From Brotaphodocola sp964537765 (GTDB lineage Bacteria; Bacillota; Clostridia; Lachnospirales; Lachnospiraceae), in the NCBI GenBank assembly GCA_964537765.1, contig CAZICB010000003.1, forward strand, positions 1-64,000: a DNA stretch of 64,000 nt, read 5' to 3'. The notes under the pieces are model-generated. The model ran no database searches. It was not told the DNA's origin and worked only from the letters and a program-made list of their open reading frames with translations. Shown here one piece after another: positions 50,541 through 59,410 of this stretch. The position numbers were made by a program, and so were the translations under genes. The first letter of the stretch is position 1. Every line of letters starts with the position of its first letter.

Positions 50541-51590
50541 ATGGAGCTGGATGACAGAAAGATTACCATACTGAAAGCGATCATCAAGACGTACCTGGAA
50601 ACAGGCGAGCCGGTTGGCTCCAGGACGATTTCCAAGTATACGGATTTGAAGCTGAGTTCCGCGACGATTCGCAATGAGATGTCTGATCTGGAGGAAATGG
50701 GCTACATTATCCAGCCTCATACCTCCGCGGGGCGGATCCCGTCCGATCAGGGTTATCGTTTCTATGTCGACCAGATCATGCAGGAAAAGGATCAGGAGGT
50801 TACCGAGGTTAAGGATCTGATGATCCAGCGGGTGGACCGTCTGGAACTGGTGCTGAAACGTCTGGCACAGATGCTGGCCAGCAATACCAATTATGCTGCC
50901 ATGATCAGCGGCCCCCAGTATCACCAGAATAAGCTGAAATTCATTCAGCTGTCGAGGATGGATGCCAATAAGCTTTTGATTGTCATCGTTGTGGAGGGCA
51001 ATCTGATCCGGAACAAGGTCGTGCCTCTGCAGGCGGAGCTGAGTCAGGAGGAGGTTCTGAATCTGAACATTCTGCTGAACAGCAGTCTCAATGGACTGAC
51101 GATCCAGGAAATCAACCTGGGTGTGATCAGCCAGCTGAAGGAAGAGGCGGGAGCCCACCGGGAGGTCATTGATCTGGTGCTGAATGAGGTGGCCGAGGCG
51201 ATTCAAGCCGATGATGAGGATTTGCAGATCTATACCAGCGGCGCCACCAATATTTTCAAGTATCCGGAGCTGAGCGACGGCGAAAAGGCCAGTCAGCTGA
51301 TCAATACGCTGGAGCGCAAGGATATGCTGCAGGAATTGATTTCCGATGGCGGCGAGGGCAGTGACAATACCGGAATTCAGGTATATATTGGGGATGAAAC
51401 ACCGATTCAGAGTATGAAGGACTGCAGCGTGGTCACCGCCAATTATGAATTGGGAGAGGGGATCCGGGGCACCATCGGAATCATCGGTCCCAAGCGGATG
51501 GATTATGAAAAGGTGTTCAGCATCTTGAAAAATCTGATGAAGCAGCTGGATGCCGCGTATAAAAATGAGAAAGGTGATGGAAAAACATGA
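50541..51590 (+). CDS. hrcA: heat-inducible transcription repressor HrcA
   Basis: A 349-aa repressor: winged helix at residues about 1-80 (LDDRKITILKAIIKTYLETGEPVGSRTISKY, SSATIRNEMSDLEEMGYI), then GRIPSDQGYRFYVD and a GAF-like dimerisation domain. It binds CIRCE upstream of its own operon. Start after GGAAGGGAGGAGGCTTC. It overlaps grpE by four bases (ATGA). Confidence 0.97.
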   Translation: MELDDRKITILKAIIKTYLETGEPVGSRTISKYTDLKLSSATIRNEMSDLEEMGYIIQPHTSAGRIPSDQGYRFYVDQIMQEKDQEVTEVKDLMIQRVDRLELVLKRLAQMLASNTNYAAMISGPQYHQNKLKFIQLSRMDANKLLIVIVVEGNLIRNKVVPLQAELSQEEVLNLNILLNSSLNGLTIQEINLGVISQLKEEAGAHREVIDLVLNEVAEAIQADDEDLQIYTSGATNIFKYPELSDGEKASQLINTLERKDMLQELISDGGEGSDNTGIQVYIGDETPIQSMKDCSVVTANYELGEGIRGTIGIIGPKRMDYEKVFSILKNLMKQLDAAYKNEKGDGKT

Positions 51591-52177
51591 GTCAGGAAAA
51601 CAGAAGCGAAGAGCAGCTGGATAAAAATATAGAAGAAACCGCAGCGGAGGAGACCGGGGAGCAGAAAACGGCGGCGGAGGGAGAGCCGGAGAAGGGAAAA
51701 GAAAAAGAGAAAGAAAAAGAGAAAGAGAAAGAGAAAGAGGATCCCAGGGATGCCCGGATCGAGGAGCTGCAGGACCGGTTAAAGCGGCAGATGGCAGAGT
51801 TCGACAATTTCCGCAAGCGCACCGAAAAGGAGAAATCCTCCATGTATGAAATCGGCGCCCGGGATATGATCGAGAAGATCCTGCCGGTGCTGGACAATTT
51901 TGAACGGGGCTTGGCGGCCATGCCGGAGGATCAGAAGGACTCGTCCTTTGCCAACGGCGTGGTTATGATATACAAGCAATTCGTGAAAACGCTGGAAGAT
52001 GCCGGCGTGGAAGCGATCGATGCGGTGGGTCAGCAGTTTGATCCGAGCCTGCACAATGCGGTGATGCACATCGATGATGAGGCGTACGGTGAAAACGAAA
52101 TCTCCCAGGAGCTTCAAAAAGGCTACAAATACCGCGGCACAGTTGTACGTCACAGTATGGTGCAGGTAGCTAATTAA
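51587..52177 (+). CDS. grpE: nucleotide exchange factor GrpE
   Basis: A 196-aa GrpE. The N-terminal 60 residues are acidic and end in an unusual alternating KEKEKEKEKEKEKEKED run encoded by a hexanucleotide-like repeat (about 51697-51740). Then comes the long coiled coil (RIEELQDRLKRQMAEFDNFRKRTEKEK) and the beta domain ending KGYKYRGTVVRHSMVQVAN, the family signature. It releases ADP from DnaK. Translation is coupled to hrcA. Confidence 0.96.
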   Translation: MSQENRSEEQLDKNIEETAAEETGEQKTAAEGEPEKGKEKEKEKEKEKEKEDPRDARIEELQDRLKRQMAEFDNFRKRTEKEKSSMYEIGARDMIEKILPVLDNFERGLAAMPEDQKDSSFANGVVMIYKQFVKTLEDAGVEAIDAVGQQFDPSLHNAVMHIDDEAYGENEISQELQKGYKYRGTVVRHSMVQVAN

Positions 52178-52225
52178 ATAGGAAAGCAGTTAAACTTAGT
52201 AATATATTTTCAGGAGGAAAAAACT

Positions 52226-54100
52226 ATGAGCAAGATTATCGGTATTGATTTAGGTACTACAAACAGTTGTGTAGCAGTTATGGAAGGCGGCAAGCCAGTG
52301 GTGATCCCGAACCAGGAGGGTTCCCGCACCACGCCGTCCATCGTCGCATTCACCAAAACCGGCGAGAGACTGGTAGGGGAACCGGCAAAACGTCAGGCAG
52401 TGACCAACGCTGACCGCACGATCGCGTCCATCAAACGGCATATGGGCACTGATTACAAGGTGACCATCGACGGAAAGAGCTACACCCCACAGGAGATCTC
52501 CGCGATGATCCTTCAGAAGCTGAAAGCGGACGCGGAAGCATATCTGGGCGAAAAGGTGACCGATGCCGTGATCACGGTTCCGGCATATTTCAACGACGCG
52601 CAGCGCCAGGCTACCAAGGACGCGGGGAAGATCGCCGGTCTGGAAGTAAAACGTATCATCAACGAGCCGACCGCCGCGGCGCTCGCTTATGGCCTGGACA
52701 ATGAAAAAGAGCAGAAGATCATGGTATATGACCTGGGCGGCGGCACCTTCGATGTGTCCCTGATCGAGATCGGCGACGGCGTCATCGAAGTGCTTTCCAC
52801 CAACGGCGACACCCATCTGGGCGGCGACGATTTCGATAACCGCATCAGCCAGTGGCTGGTCAGCGAATTTAAAAAGGCGGAGGGCGTGGATCTCTCCGGT
52901 GACAAAATGGCGATGCAGAGACTGAAAGAGGCGGCTGAAAAAGCGAAGAAGGAACTTTCCACGGCCACCACGACCAATATCAACCTGCCGTTCATCACCG
53001 CCACCAGCGAGGGACCGAAGCATATGGATATGAACCTGACCCGCGCGAAGTTTGACGAGCTGACCCACGACCTGATTGAGAAGACTGCTGTTCCGGTGCA
53101 GAACGCCTTGAGGGACGGCGGTGTGACCACCTCTGAGCTTGGCAAGGTGCTGCTGGTGGGCGGCTCTACCCGTATGATTTCCGCTCAGGATAAGGTGAAA
53201 CAATTGACCGGCAAGGAGCCCAGCAAGACCCTGAACCCGGATGAATGCGTAGCGATCGGCGCCGCGATCCAGGGCGGCAAGCTGGCCGGTGATGCAGGCG
53301 CCGGTGATATTCTTCTGCTGGATGTTACCCCGCTTTCCCTGGCAATCGAGACCATGGGCGGCGTGGCTACCAGACTGATCGAGAGAAACACCACCATCCC
53401 GACTAAGAAGAGCCAGATCTTCTCTACCGCGGCCGACAACCAGACCGCAGTTGATATTCACGTCGTACAGGGTGAGCGTGAGTTTGCCCGCGACAATAAG
53501 ACTCTGGGACAGTTCCGTCTGGACGGCATCCTGCCGGCAAGACGCGGTGTTCCGCAGATTGAGGTTACCTTTGATATTGATGCCAATGGTATCGTAAACG
53601 TATCCGCTAAGGATCTGGGTACCGGCAAGGAGCAGCACATCACCATCACTTCCGGCTCCAATATGTCTGAGGCAGACATTGAGAAGGCAGTGAAGGAAGC
53701 GGCTGAGTTCGAGGCTCAGGATAAGAAGAAAAAAGAAGGCATCGATGCGAGAAACGAGGCGGATTCCATCGTATTCCAGACCGAGAAGGCCCTGGAAGAG
53801 GTTGGCGATAAGATCAGCGCCAGCGATAAGGCAGCTGTGGAAGCAGACCTGACTGCATTGAAGGAAGCCATCAACCGTGCACCGATCGATCAGATGACCG
53901 ATGCTCAGGTGGCAGACATCAAGGCCGGCAAGGAGAAGCTGATGGCAAGTGCCCAGGCGTTGTTCACCAAGGTTTATGAGGCAGCACAGGCAGCCGGTGC
54001 CGGTGCAGGCGCGCAGGGCGCGGGACCGGACGGGAACGGTGCAGCCGGCGCAGGGAAAGCGGATGACGATGTGATTGACGGCGACTTCAAGGAAGTATAA
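52226..54100 (+). CDS. dnaK: molecular chaperone DnaK (Hsp70)
   Basis: A 624-aa Hsp70: IGIDLGTTNSCVAV at the N-terminus, VYDLGGGTFDVSLIEIGDG, LVGGSTRM, then the substrate-binding domain and an Ala/Gly-rich C-terminal tail ending VIDGDFKEV. The 48-nt spacer from grpE carries GGAGGAAAAAACT. The codons look highly optimised, as expected for an abundant protein. Confidence 0.98.
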   Translation: MSKIIGIDLGTTNSCVAVMEGGKPVVIPNQEGSRTTPSIVAFTKTGERLVGEPAKRQAVTNADRTIASIKRHMGTDYKVTIDGKSYTPQEISAMILQKLKADAEAYLGEKVTDAVITVPAYFNDAQRQATKDAGKIAGLEVKRIINEPTAAALAYGLDNEKEQKIMVYDLGGGTFDVSLIEIGDGVIEVLSTNGDTHLGGDDFDNRISQWLVSEFKKAEGVDLSGDKMAMQRLKEAAEKAKKELSTATTTNINLPFITATSEGPKHMDMNLTRAKFDELTHDLIEKTAVPVQNALRDGGVTTSELGKVLLVGGSTRMISAQDKVKQLTGKEPSKTLNPDECVAIGAAIQGGKLAGDAGAGDILLLDVTPLSLAIETMGGVATRLIERNTTIPTKKSQIFSTAADNQTAVDIHVVQGEREFARDNKTLGQFRLDGILPARRGVPQIEVTFDIDANGIVNVSAKDLGTGKEQHITITSGSNMSEADIEKAVKEAAEFEAQDKKKKEGIDARNEADSIVFQTEKALEEVGDKISASDKAAVEADLTALKEAINRAPIDQMTDAQVADIKAGKEKLMASAQALFTKVYEAAQAAGAGAGAQGAGPDGNGAAGAGKADDDVIDGDFKEV

Positions 54101-54188
54101 TCCTGTTCAGCGGCGAATTATAATCAATAAAGCAGCGAGAGGCTGGCGCAGATGCCGGCGGGTCCCTCCGGGGATCCGCAACGGACTG

Positions 54189-54207
54189 CGACAGCCGTTT
54201 CGGCTGT
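54189..54207 (+). repeat. hairpin in the dnaK-dnaJ spacer
   Basis: GACAGCCG-TTT-CGGCTGTC, 8-bp perfect stem without a T-tract, 18 nt before dnaJ. It may reduce dnaJ expression relative to dnaK or protect the dnaK message end. Confidence 0.6.
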
Positions 54208-54225
54208 CTGAGAAAGGGTAGAATC

Positions 54226-55368
54226 ATGGCGGAGAGCAAAAGAGATTATTATGAAGTCCTGGGCGTGGCGAAAAATGCAGACGACGCAGCGATCAAGAAA
54301 GCATACCGGGTTCTTGCCAAAAAATATCATCCGGACAGTAATCCGGGGGATGCGGAAGCGGAGCGGAAGTTTAAGGAAGCCTCCGAGGCTTACAGTGTCT
54401 TAAGTGATCCGGAAAAACGGAAAAAATATGACCAGTTTGGCCATGCGGCCTTTGAGGGCGGCGCGGGAGGAGCGGGCGGCTTCGGCGGCTTTGATTTCAA
54501 CAGCGCTGATATGGGAGATATTTTCGGAGATATTTTCGGGGATATTTTCGGCGGAAGCAGAAGAAGCAGTCAGTACAACGGACCCATGCGTGGAGCCAAT
54601 GTGCGTACTACGATCCGCATTACCTTTGAGGAAGCCGTATTTGGCTGTGAAAAGGAAATCGAGATTAATTTCAGGGAAGAGTGCGGCAAATGCCATGGCA
54701 CAGGCGCCAAGGCAGGAACTTCGCCGGAGATTTGCCCCAAATGTAATGGCAAGGGCAAGATCATGTACACCCAGCAGTCCTTCTTTGGCCAGGTGCAGAA
54801 CGTGGCCACCTGTCCGGATTGCGGCGGCAAAGGCAAGATCATTCGTGAAAAATGTCCGGATTGCTATGGCACCGGTTATGTGACGCGCAAAAAGAAATTC
54901 AAGGTTACCATCCCGGCAGGCATTGACAATGGCCAGAGCGTGCGCTGCGCAGGCGGCGGCGAGCCGGGGGCCAATGGCGGCGAGCGGGGCGATCTGCTGG
55001 TGGAGGCAGTGGTTTCCCAGCATCCGGTATTTAAGCGTCAGGATACCAGTATTTTCTCCACGGTACCGATCTCTTTTGCCACGGCGGCATTGGGCGGGAC
55101 CATCCGGATCCGCACGGTGGACGGAGACGTGGAGTACGAGGTCAAGGCCGGTACCCAGACCGACACCAAGGTGCGCTTAAGAGGCAAGGGAGTTCCGTCC
55201 CTGCGCAACCGGAATGTGCGGGGGGACCATTATGTGACGTTGGTGGTTCAGGTGCCTGAGCGGCTGAATGAGGCTCAGAAGGAGGCACTTCGCAGGTTTG
55301 ACGCGACCATGCGCGGTGAGACGGCAGAGCAGGAGAAGCCGAAGAAAAAAGGATTTTTTAATAAATAG
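54226..55368 (+). CDS. dnaJ: chaperone DnaJ (Hsp40)
   Basis: A 380-aa type I Hsp40: J domain with HPD (KKYHPDSNPGDAEAE), a Gly/Phe-rich region with IFGDIFGDIFGG, and four zinc-binding repeats (CGKCHGTGA, CPKCNGKGK, CPDCGGKGK, CPDCYGTGY). Two C-terminal beta domains follow. It delivers clients to DnaK. Last gene of the operon, followed by a terminator. Confidence 0.97.
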   Translation: MAESKRDYYEVLGVAKNADDAAIKKAYRVLAKKYHPDSNPGDAEAERKFKEASEAYSVLSDPEKRKKYDQFGHAAFEGGAGGAGGFGGFDFNSADMGDIFGDIFGDIFGGSRRSSQYNGPMRGANVRTTIRITFEEAVFGCEKEIEINFREECGKCHGTGAKAGTSPEICPKCNGKGKIMYTQQSFFGQVQNVATCPDCGGKGKIIREKCPDCYGTGYVTRKKKFKVTIPAGIDNGQSVRCAGGGEPGANGGERGDLLVEAVVSQHPVFKRQDTSIFSTVPISFATAALGGTIRIRTVDGDVEYEVKAGTQTDTKVRLRGKGVPSLRNRNVRGDHYVTLVVQVPERLNEAQKEALRRFDATMRGETAEQEKPKKKGFFNK

Positions 55369-55397
55369 AAAAAAGGGGCTGCGGCCCCTCTTTTTTT
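55369..55397. terminator. bidirectional terminator after dnaJ
   Basis: A-tract, GGGGC-TGC-GGCCCC, T-tract (T7). It serves dnaJ and the converging NusG-II gene, whose stop codon lies at its edge. Confidence 0.95.
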
Positions 55398-55758
55398 ATT
55401 CTTTTCCAATCACCTTTACGATCATCCGGTTAGGCAGACAGACGATCATATCGCCATCCCGCTCCTGTTTGCCCTGATGGATGCACACGCCGTCCGGGCA
55501 GGAGGCTTCAGAGCACCAGATGGTCCCGTCCTGGACGATCAGGTGGTTGGCGCCGCCGTTGGCGCTTTGGATGGTAATTTCCTGGTCCCGGGACAGGTCT
55601 AAGGTTTCCACAAGGGTTCCGTCGACAGTGACCTCCGCCCGCAGGGCGGGAGTCCGGTGGGTGAAATAATATCCTCCTCCACTGACAAGGGCAATCACTA
55701 AAACCATGATGGCGAGGATCCGGTCATTTCGTTTTTGGGAAGCTGAGGTGGGTTTCAT
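55396..55758 (-). CDS. NusG domain II-containing membrane-anchored protein
   Basis: A 120-aa protein: a charged N-terminus, one transmembrane helix (ILAIMVLVIALVSGGGYYF), then a beta domain of the NusG_II family with EVTVDGTLVETLDL, WCSEASCPDGVCIHQG and IVCLPNRMIVKV. The family is widespread in Clostridia, often next to Rnf, ApbE or transporter genes, and its role is not established. The conserved Cys could form disulfides or bind a cofactor outside the membrane. Confidence 0.85.
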   Translation of the reverse strand: MKPTSASQKRNDRILAIMVLVIALVSGGGYYFTHRTPALRAEVTVDGTLVETLDLSRDQEITIQSANGGANHLIVQDGTIWCSEASCPDGVCIHQGKQERDGDMIVCLPNRMIVKVIGKE

Positions 55759-55791
55759 AAATGCAATACTCCAGGATTCTGTTCATTTGGC

Positions 55792-55810
55792 GTCTGCCCG
55801 GCGGGCAGAC
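55792..55810. repeat. GC-rich palindrome GTCTGCCCGGCGGGCAGAC
   Basis: A 19-nt hairpin centred on CCGGCGG. Related hairpins are at 63287-63305 (GTGCGCCCGGCGGACGCAC) and 63321-63349, sharing the CCCGGCGG loop region. It lies upstream of the NusG-II gene. Confidence 0.6.
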
Positions 55811-55948
55811 AGATACAATTCCGATGAAAAGAATGATAGCACAGGATCCCGGATTTTTCTATACCCATCGGGCGTTTCTGTCAAATTATTTTTGTAGCAT
55901 GAAAAAAATGGCTGTGTTATAATGGGTTTGTAGAATTCCTCTGTGGAA

Positions 55949-56815
55949 ATGGAGGAATATTTGGGAAACAACAGGAAAACACTTCAGGAACTCACAATCA
56001 AACATAATTTTATGTTCGCCGCAGTGATGATGAACCCGGACATTTGCAAGGAATTTTTGGAATTGGTTTTGGAAATTCCCATTGACCGGGTTGAAGTCAG
56101 CTATGAAAAAAGCATGGTATATCATCCGGAGTATAAAGGCGTTCGTATGGATGTATTCGCAAAGGACGAACAGAATACCCGCTACAATGTAGAGATGCAG
56201 ATCGTCCAGCAGGCTTTGGAAAAACGAAGCCGTTATTATCACAGCCAGATGGATATGGAGATGCTGCTAAGCGGCACGGAATACGGGCAGCTTCCCAATG
56301 CGTTTGTGATCTTTGTCTGCGATTTTGATCCATTTGGGAAAAAGAAATACCGTTACACCGTCCGGATGCAGTGCCAGGAGCTTCCCGGAATGGGCTATGA
56401 TGATGGAAGCTGCACACTGTTTTTGAGCACCTGCGGGGAGAATGAGGCAGAGGTTCCGGAGGCGTTGGTCAATTTTTTAAGGTTTGTCAGAGGAAATGCA
56501 GAGATACCGGAGGATCAGTTTGTAAAGCGGCTTCAGCAAACGGTATCGAATGTCAAGGCAAGCCGGAAAATGGAGGAACGCTTTATGGTATTGGAGAGAT
56601 TGCTGAAAGAAGAACGGATGGAAGGAAAAGCAGAAGGAAAAGCAGAAGGAAAAGCCGAGGTAGTTCTGGATTTTCTGGATGAACTGGACGGTGGGCTGCC
56701 AGAGAAGCTTCGGGAGAAGATTCTCGGGGAGACGGATCTGGCGGTGCTCCGGAACTGGATCAAGCTGGCGGCCGCATCCCATTCGGTGGAGCAGTTTATC
56801 AAAGAAGCTTTTTAA
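55949..56815 (+). CDS. Rpn-family PD-(D/E)xK nuclease (transposase-like)
   Basis: A 288-aa protein of the Rpn/YhgA/PDDEXK_2 group: KTLQELTIKHNFMFAAVM at the start, then RMDVFAKDEQNTRYNVEMQI, where Asp and ExQ form the nuclease core, and the family's SRYYHSQMD. Near residues 220-240 is a short EGKAEGKAEGKAE repeat encoded by 12-nt units, a known variable spot in this family. E. coli Rpn proteins promote RecA-independent recombination by DNA cleavage. The start is uncertain (a GTG two codons upstream and an internal TTG are alternatives). No terminal inverted repeats mark it as a transposon. Confidence 0.82.
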   Translation: MEEYLGNNRKTLQELTIKHNFMFAAVMMNPDICKEFLELVLEIPIDRVEVSYEKSMVYHPEYKGVRMDVFAKDEQNTRYNVEMQIVQQALEKRSRYYHSQMDMEMLLSGTEYGQLPNAFVIFVCDFDPFGKKKYRYTVRMQCQELPGMGYDDGSCTLFLSTCGENEAEVPEALVNFLRFVRGNAEIPEDQFVKRLQQTVSNVKASRKMEERFMVLERLLKEERMEGKAEGKAEGKAEVVLDFLDELDGGLPEKLREKILGETDLAVLRNWIKLAAASHSVEQFIKEAF

Positions 56816-56960
56816 AGTCTAACGTATGTTCATGTTATGTCATTGGTATGGATGGCGGGTAGATCTCCTGCCATCCAAAGCCGTAGGAAATCTGTGCCGT
56901 TTCGGGCATTGATCTTTAGGAAAAAAACAGGGGAATTCTATGCCGTACAAAAGAATCAGG

Positions 56961-57034
56961 GCAGCCTCACTGCATTCTGATGAATGAAAAAGGAAGCCAT
57001 CACGCGCTTGCATTCACGTGACGGCTTCCTTTTG
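56961..57034 (+). terminator. hairpin-motif unit and terminator-like stem
   Basis: GCAG-CCTCA-CTGC followed by CTGATGAATGAAA (56976-56988), then AAAAGGAAGCC...GGCTTCCTTTT with an ATCACGCG/CGTGAC extension (56987-57034). The stem has A- and T-rich flanks and could stop transcripts from either side. The whole stretch 56816-57246 has no credible gene; a GGATGGCGGG/CCTGCCATCC hairpin at about 56850-56877 is the only other structure. Confidence 0.6.
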
Positions 57035-57246
57035 GTTGCAACCCTAATTTTTAAGGTTTTTTTGAAAATGGCTTTGTCCGCGGCCGGGAAGCGGGCGGGT
57101 GTGATAGATGTAATGCAATCAAGGAATTTCGTTTGCTTGATTTGTTTTTTGGTTGCCCGCTTTCCGGTTTTGAACGCTGCTCTTTTCATCCGTTCAATAG
57201 GTTAATGCGGCAGGGGGAATTTTTATTGCACGGAAATAAAAAATAT

Positions 57247-57640
57247 ACAATGAAAGCCCAGTCGCAAAGCAGGGGCACACGGGCTGCTTGCAGACCAGTG
57301 TGACCATGCTTTAGCGACGCTAACCCGTATGAGCAAAACAGACACGGGAGCAAAGCGACCGGGTCGATTTGCGAATACGGGTAGGATGGCGGGAGCGCGA
57401 CAGCGCGGAGCCATCCGTGGGCTTTCATGGGTGGTGCGGCGTGCCAGCGGCGCATGAGGGTTTACTATGAAAGCCCAAGAATCAAGCGCGACAGCGCGGA
57501 GCCATCCGTGGGCTTTCATGGGTGGTGCGGCGTGCCAGCGGCGCATGAGGGTTTACTATGAAAGCCCAAGAATCAAGCGCGACAGCGCGGAGCCATCCGT
57601 GGGGCTTTCATGGGTGGTGCGCCGTGTCAGCGGATATGTC
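57247..57640 (+). repeat. dispersed palindromic repeat, long copy with 91-nt tandem array
   Basis: 57247-57419 equals 1006-1178 exactly. From 57395 a 91-nt unit (GCGCGACAGCGCGGAGCCAT... ATGAGGGTTTACTATGAAAG CCCAAGAATCAA) repeats: starts at 57395, 57486 and 57577, the last incomplete. Each unit has ATGAAAGCCCA facing TGGGCTTTCAT around a GCGCGACAGCGCG stem. No spacer diversity, so it is not CRISPR. No ORF across it is credible. Confidence 0.9.
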
Positions 57641-57705
57641 CGTTTATACATAGAACTTATAAATAAATATAAGTAAAAACAATGAATTGATAAAAATACA
57701 AAGCC

Positions 57706-57797
57706 CCGGCTCCGGGCGGGGAAAAATCAATAAAAATTTAACGAGAGAGTGATTTCCGCAGACCGGGGAAAAATTCCCCATGCGGGAGATTCTGGAG
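57706..57797 (+). other. possible structured leader upstream of rnfC
   Basis: GGCTCC at 57709 can pair with GGAGCC near 57793. Inside are CCGCA...GCGGG and GGGGA-AAAA-TTCCCC stems. The segment is more GC-rich than its AT-rich surroundings in the 410 nt before rnfC. It lies upstream of the predicted promoter, so it may instead belong to a separate RNA or be the end of the repeat-locus transcript. I recognise no known RNA class. Confidence 0.35.
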
Positions 57798-57968
57798 CCA
57801 TGTTTTTCCAAAAAAAACAAGGATTGTTTTTATGAGAAAACATAGAAGGCCGGCGCTCACGGAAAATTGACTAAAATTTAACAGGAAAATGGGAAAAATC
57901 ATACCGTTTTTTGGCTTCTTTTCCTATAAAAAAAAGAAAAGAATCCGAGCATATTGAGAAATTTTCAA

Positions 57969-57997
57969 TTGTAGACAGATCTCAAATATGTTATACT
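57969..57997 (+). promoter_or_regulatory. promoter of the rnf operon
   Basis: TTGTAG (57969-57974), 17-nt spacer, TATACT (57992-57997), 73 nt before the rnfC start. Confidence 0.65.
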
Positions 57998-58069
57998 GTA
58001 AAAGATGGCAAAGTGAATAATTTTGTCAAAAAGCAAGATAGAAAATGTATAGAAAGAGGGTAAAGGTAG

Positions 58070-59395
58070 ATGGGATTGGCTACATTTATTGGCGGCGTTC
58101 ATCCTTATGAAGGAAAAGAACTGTCCGAGAGCAAGCCGGTACAGGTCCTGATGCCGAAGGGTGATTTGGTGTTTCCGATGTCACAAGGTATTGGTGCACC
58201 GGCAAACCCACTGGTGAAGAAGGGCGACCGAGTCCTGGCTGGTCAGAAAATCGGCGAAGCAGGCGGATTCATTTCTGCAAACGTCATCTGCTCTGTGTCC
58301 GGTACCGTAAAGGCAGTAGAACTGAGACGCGTTGCCAGCGGCGGCATGGTGAACTCCATTGTGGTGCAGAATGATGGATTGTATGAGACGGTGGAAGGTC
58401 TGGGGGCGGACCGTGACCCGGCTGCACTTTCCAAGCAGGAGATCCGTGATATTGTGAAAGAGGCTGGTATCGTAGGTATGGGTGGTGCAGGCTTCCCGAC
58501 CAATGTGAAGCTGACTCCGAAGAATGAAGATGCGATTGAGTACATATTGATCAATGGCGCGGAATGTGAGCCGTACCTGACCTCCGACTATCGCTCCATG
58601 CTGGAGGACCCGGAAAAGATCATCGGCGGTCTGAAGGTGATTCTGCAGCTGTTTGACAAGGCAAAGGGCGTTATCGGTATTGAGAATAACAAACCGGAAG
58701 CGATCAAAAAGCTGCGTGAGATGGTGAAGGACGAGCCTCGTATCGAGGTATGTGAGCTCCTGACCAAGTATCCGCAGGGCGGTGAGCGCTCCCTGATTTA
58801 CGCGATCACCGGAAGAAAGGTAAACTCCTCCATGCTCCCGGCGGATGCCGGTTGTATCGTGGATAATATCGCCACCGTGATTGCCATCTATGATGCTGTC
58901 TGCAAGACTACTCCGCTGATCGAGCGTGTGTTTACGGTGACTGGCGAAGCGATCACGGATCCGAGGAACTTCCGCGTTCGGATCGGTACCAATACTCAGG
59001 AGCTGATCGACGCGGCGGGCGGTTTCAAGAGCGAGCCGGAGAAGGTCATTTCCGGCGGCCCGATGATGGGCTTTGCCATGTTTGATTTAAATGTTCCGAT
59101 TATCAAGACGAATGGTTCCGTCTTGTGCCTGACCAGGGACCAGGTGGCGGAAGAGGCGGAAACCCCGTGCATCCGCTGCGGCAAGTGTGTGAGCGTATGC
59201 CCCAGCCATATTGTCCCGGTGCTGATGATGAAGGCGTCATTGAAGGGCGATTGCGCGAAATTTGAAGCCTTGAACGGCATGGAATGTATGGAGTGCGGGA
59301 GCTGCACCTTTATCTGCCCGGCCAAGAGGCCTTTGACCCAGGCATTTAAAGAGATGAGAAAAACGGTTGCAGCCAACCGCAGAAAGAAAGCATAG
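58070..59395 (+). CDS. rnfC: Rnf complex subunit C
   Basis: A 441-aa peripheral subunit: IGGVHPYEGKELSESKPV near the N-terminus, the NADH/FMN-binding segment GMGGAGFPTNVKL, and two [4Fe-4S] motifs CIRCGKCVSVCP and CMECGSCTFICP near the C-terminus. It is the NAD+ reduction site. The complex moves Na+ or H+ while passing electrons from reduced ferredoxin to NAD+. First gene of the six-gene operon, in the order C-D-G-E-A-B usual for Clostridia. Confidence 0.97.
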   Translation: MGLATFIGGVHPYEGKELSESKPVQVLMPKGDLVFPMSQGIGAPANPLVKKGDRVLAGQKIGEAGGFISANVICSVSGTVKAVELRRVASGGMVNSIVVQNDGLYETVEGLGADRDPAALSKQEIRDIVKEAGIVGMGGAGFPTNVKLTPKNEDAIEYILINGAECEPYLTSDYRSMLEDPEKIIGGLKVILQLFDKAKGVIGIENNKPEAIKKLREMVKDEPRIEVCELLTKYPQGGERSLIYAITGRKVNSSMLPADAGCIVDNIATVIAIYDAVCKTTPLIERVFTVTGEAITDPRNFRVRIGTNTQELIDAAGGFKSEPEKVISGGPMMGFAMFDLNVPIIKTNGSVLCLTRDQVAEEAETPCIRCGKCVSVCPSHIVPVLMMKASLKGDCAKFEALNGMECMECGSCTFICPAKRPLTQAFKEMRKTVAANRRKKA

Positions 59396-59410
59396 GAGGG
59401 GAGAAGAGAC

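Noticed and set aside
55949..56815. Insertion sequence around the Rpn-family gene
   Set aside because: No terminal inverted repeats or target duplications were found next to the gene; Rpn proteins are nucleases usually found without IS ends.
56956..57205. Two opposing small ORFs of about 75 codons
   Set aside because: They cover a terminator-like hairpin, overlap each other on opposite strands, lack ribosome sites and have unlikely compositions.
57395..57640. CRISPR array
   Set aside because: The 91-nt units are contiguous and identical with no variable spacers, and no cas genes are present.
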